Assembly (NCBI GenBank): GCA_034437655.1
Contig: DAOTTU010000099.1
Coordinates: 1 to 64,000, forward strand
DNA from: J027 sp034437655
GTDB taxonomy: Bacteria > Chloroflexota > Anaerolineae > Aggregatilineales > J027
DNA length: 64,000 bases
Direction: 5' to 3'
Below, one piece after another: positions 63,449 to 64,000 of the stretch. The notes beneath the pieces are model-generated. The model saw nothing but the letters and a program-made list of their open reading frames with translations, did no database searches and was not told the DNA's origin. Every line of letters starts with the position of its first letter. Within the stretch, counting starts at the first letter, position 1. A program made the position numbers and the translations under genes.

Positions 63449-64000
63449 ATGGGTTTACGAGAAGTAAAACGCAAAAAGCGTCGTCCTCGTCTGGGGCTCT
63501 TGCTGACGATTATCGGTATCATCGCTTGTGTGGCGGGCGCGCTGGGGGCGGCCGTCGTCAGCACAATTCTCTCTGAGTCTGACATTGATAACGGGGACGA
63601 TCTCCGTACTGTGCATTACGGCTTAACGCTACTGCCACGTGGTTTTGACCCCCACATCCATAGCTCCGCAGAGATGGGTGTTGTCCTCACCGGCGTATAT
63701 GACACACTGGTCTACCGCCACCCCGAAACACAGGCTTTCGTCAGCGGGCTGGCAGAAAACTGGACGATCAGTAATGACGCTTTAACCTACACCTTCAACT
63801 TGAAAGAAGGTGTTACATTTCATGATGGCACCCCCTTCAATGCCGACGCCGTGGGGGTTACGCTGGACCGCATTGCCGACGAAACCACAGCCTCACGCAA
63901 AGCACGGCCGCTACTGGGTCCCTACATGGGTTACACAATTCTGGATTCCAATACCATTCAATTGCAACTCAGCGAACCCTATGCACCCTTCCTTGACGCT
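63449..64000 (+). CDS. Family-5 (DppA/OppA-type) solute-binding protein, partial
   Basis: The first 184 residues of a gene cut by the right edge. A very basic cytoplasmic N-terminus precedes one membrane helix (about 16-40), without lipobox, so the protein is likely membrane anchored. The family-5 signature then follows: 'LPRGFDPHIHSS', 'VYDTLVYRHPETQAFVSGLAENW' in parts, and 'YTFNLKEGVTFHDGTPFNADAV'. It should bind peptides or similar solutes. AAGGAAG lies 10 bases before the ATG. It is divergent from the amino-acid ABC genes. Confidence 0.92.
   Translation, partial: MGLREVKRKKRRPRLGLLLTIIGIIACVAGALGAAVVSTILSESDIDNGDDLRTVHYGLTLLPRGFDPHIHSSAEMGVVLTGVYDTLVYRHPETQAFVSGLAENWTISNDALTYTFNLKEGVTFHDGTPFNADAVGVTLDRIADETTASRKARPLLGPYMGYTILDSNTIQLQLSEPYAPFLDA

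Overview
The window looks like chromosome of a mesophilic or mildly thermophilic Chloroflexota bacterium, probably of the Anaerolineae. This is inferred from gene style, not from a marker tree. The signs are secreted LysM proteins with long Thr/Pro linkers, paired Ser/Thr kinases with extracytoplasmic TPR regions, separate secD and secF, a Uma2 protein, several orphan histidine kinases and moderate GC. I see no phage, insertion sequence, CRISPR array or rRNA. There is one tRNA. The only gene-free stretch over 300 bases, 9343-9889, holds a valine T-box leader and tRNA-Thr.

Layout. 3-329: end of an unknown gene. 362-2880: two LysM proteins. 3033-5483: an esterase-like pseudoenzyme and a nucleotidyltransferase/HD-hydrolase pair. 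5603-9732: a small helical protein convergent with the unit tRNA-Thr / T-box / methyltransferase / valS. 9890-15446: secreted alpha-amylase convergent with a malFG-type sugar permease pair whose MalG carries an extra ~600 residues. 15650-22492: a cNMP-binding histidine kinase, Nudix hydrolase, SPFH protein, SRPBCC protein and GT-C membrane glycosyltransferase. 22597-25946: yajC-secD-secF with promoter and terminator. 26005-34601: uma2, mutL, a PAS kinase and two secreted glycoside-hydrolase-like proteins. 34757-36920: a four-gene cluster (ParB/serine-kinase-like, ACT, unknown, CoA-binding). 36969-40240: polyprenyl synthase, OsmC and purH. 40373-46140: a secreted lectin-like protein and a two-gene unit of unknown role. 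46268-53907: a small protein, a GT4/CelD-type pair, a REC-ParA/sirtuin/GAF-kinase run and malQ. 54034-59379: tandem Ser/Thr kinases. 59383-63280: an amino-acid ABC transporter. 63449-end: a family-5 solute-binding protein.

The most unusual content is in the transporters. The MalG-type permease has four extra predicted membrane segments and two large extracytoplasmic blocks between its third and fourth core helices. The amino-acid permease carries a ~400-residue extracytoplasmic region built of six repeats, each ending in a C-x7-C (once C-x8-C) pair. Its solute-binding partner ends in a ~50-residue Asp/Met tail. A second theme is proteins with recognisable folds that have lost catalytic residues: the esterase (no nucleophile Ser, no His) and two secreted clan-A hydrolase-like proteins (no acid/base Glu).

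Functionally the window mixes housekeeping (ValS, MutL, SecDF, PurH, prenyl synthase), alpha-glucan use (amylase, MalFG, MalQ), surface and envelope proteins, and signalling (four histidine kinases or REC proteins and two Ser/Thr kinases). Many gene ends are tightly packed: several convergent pairs abut or overlap by a few bases.
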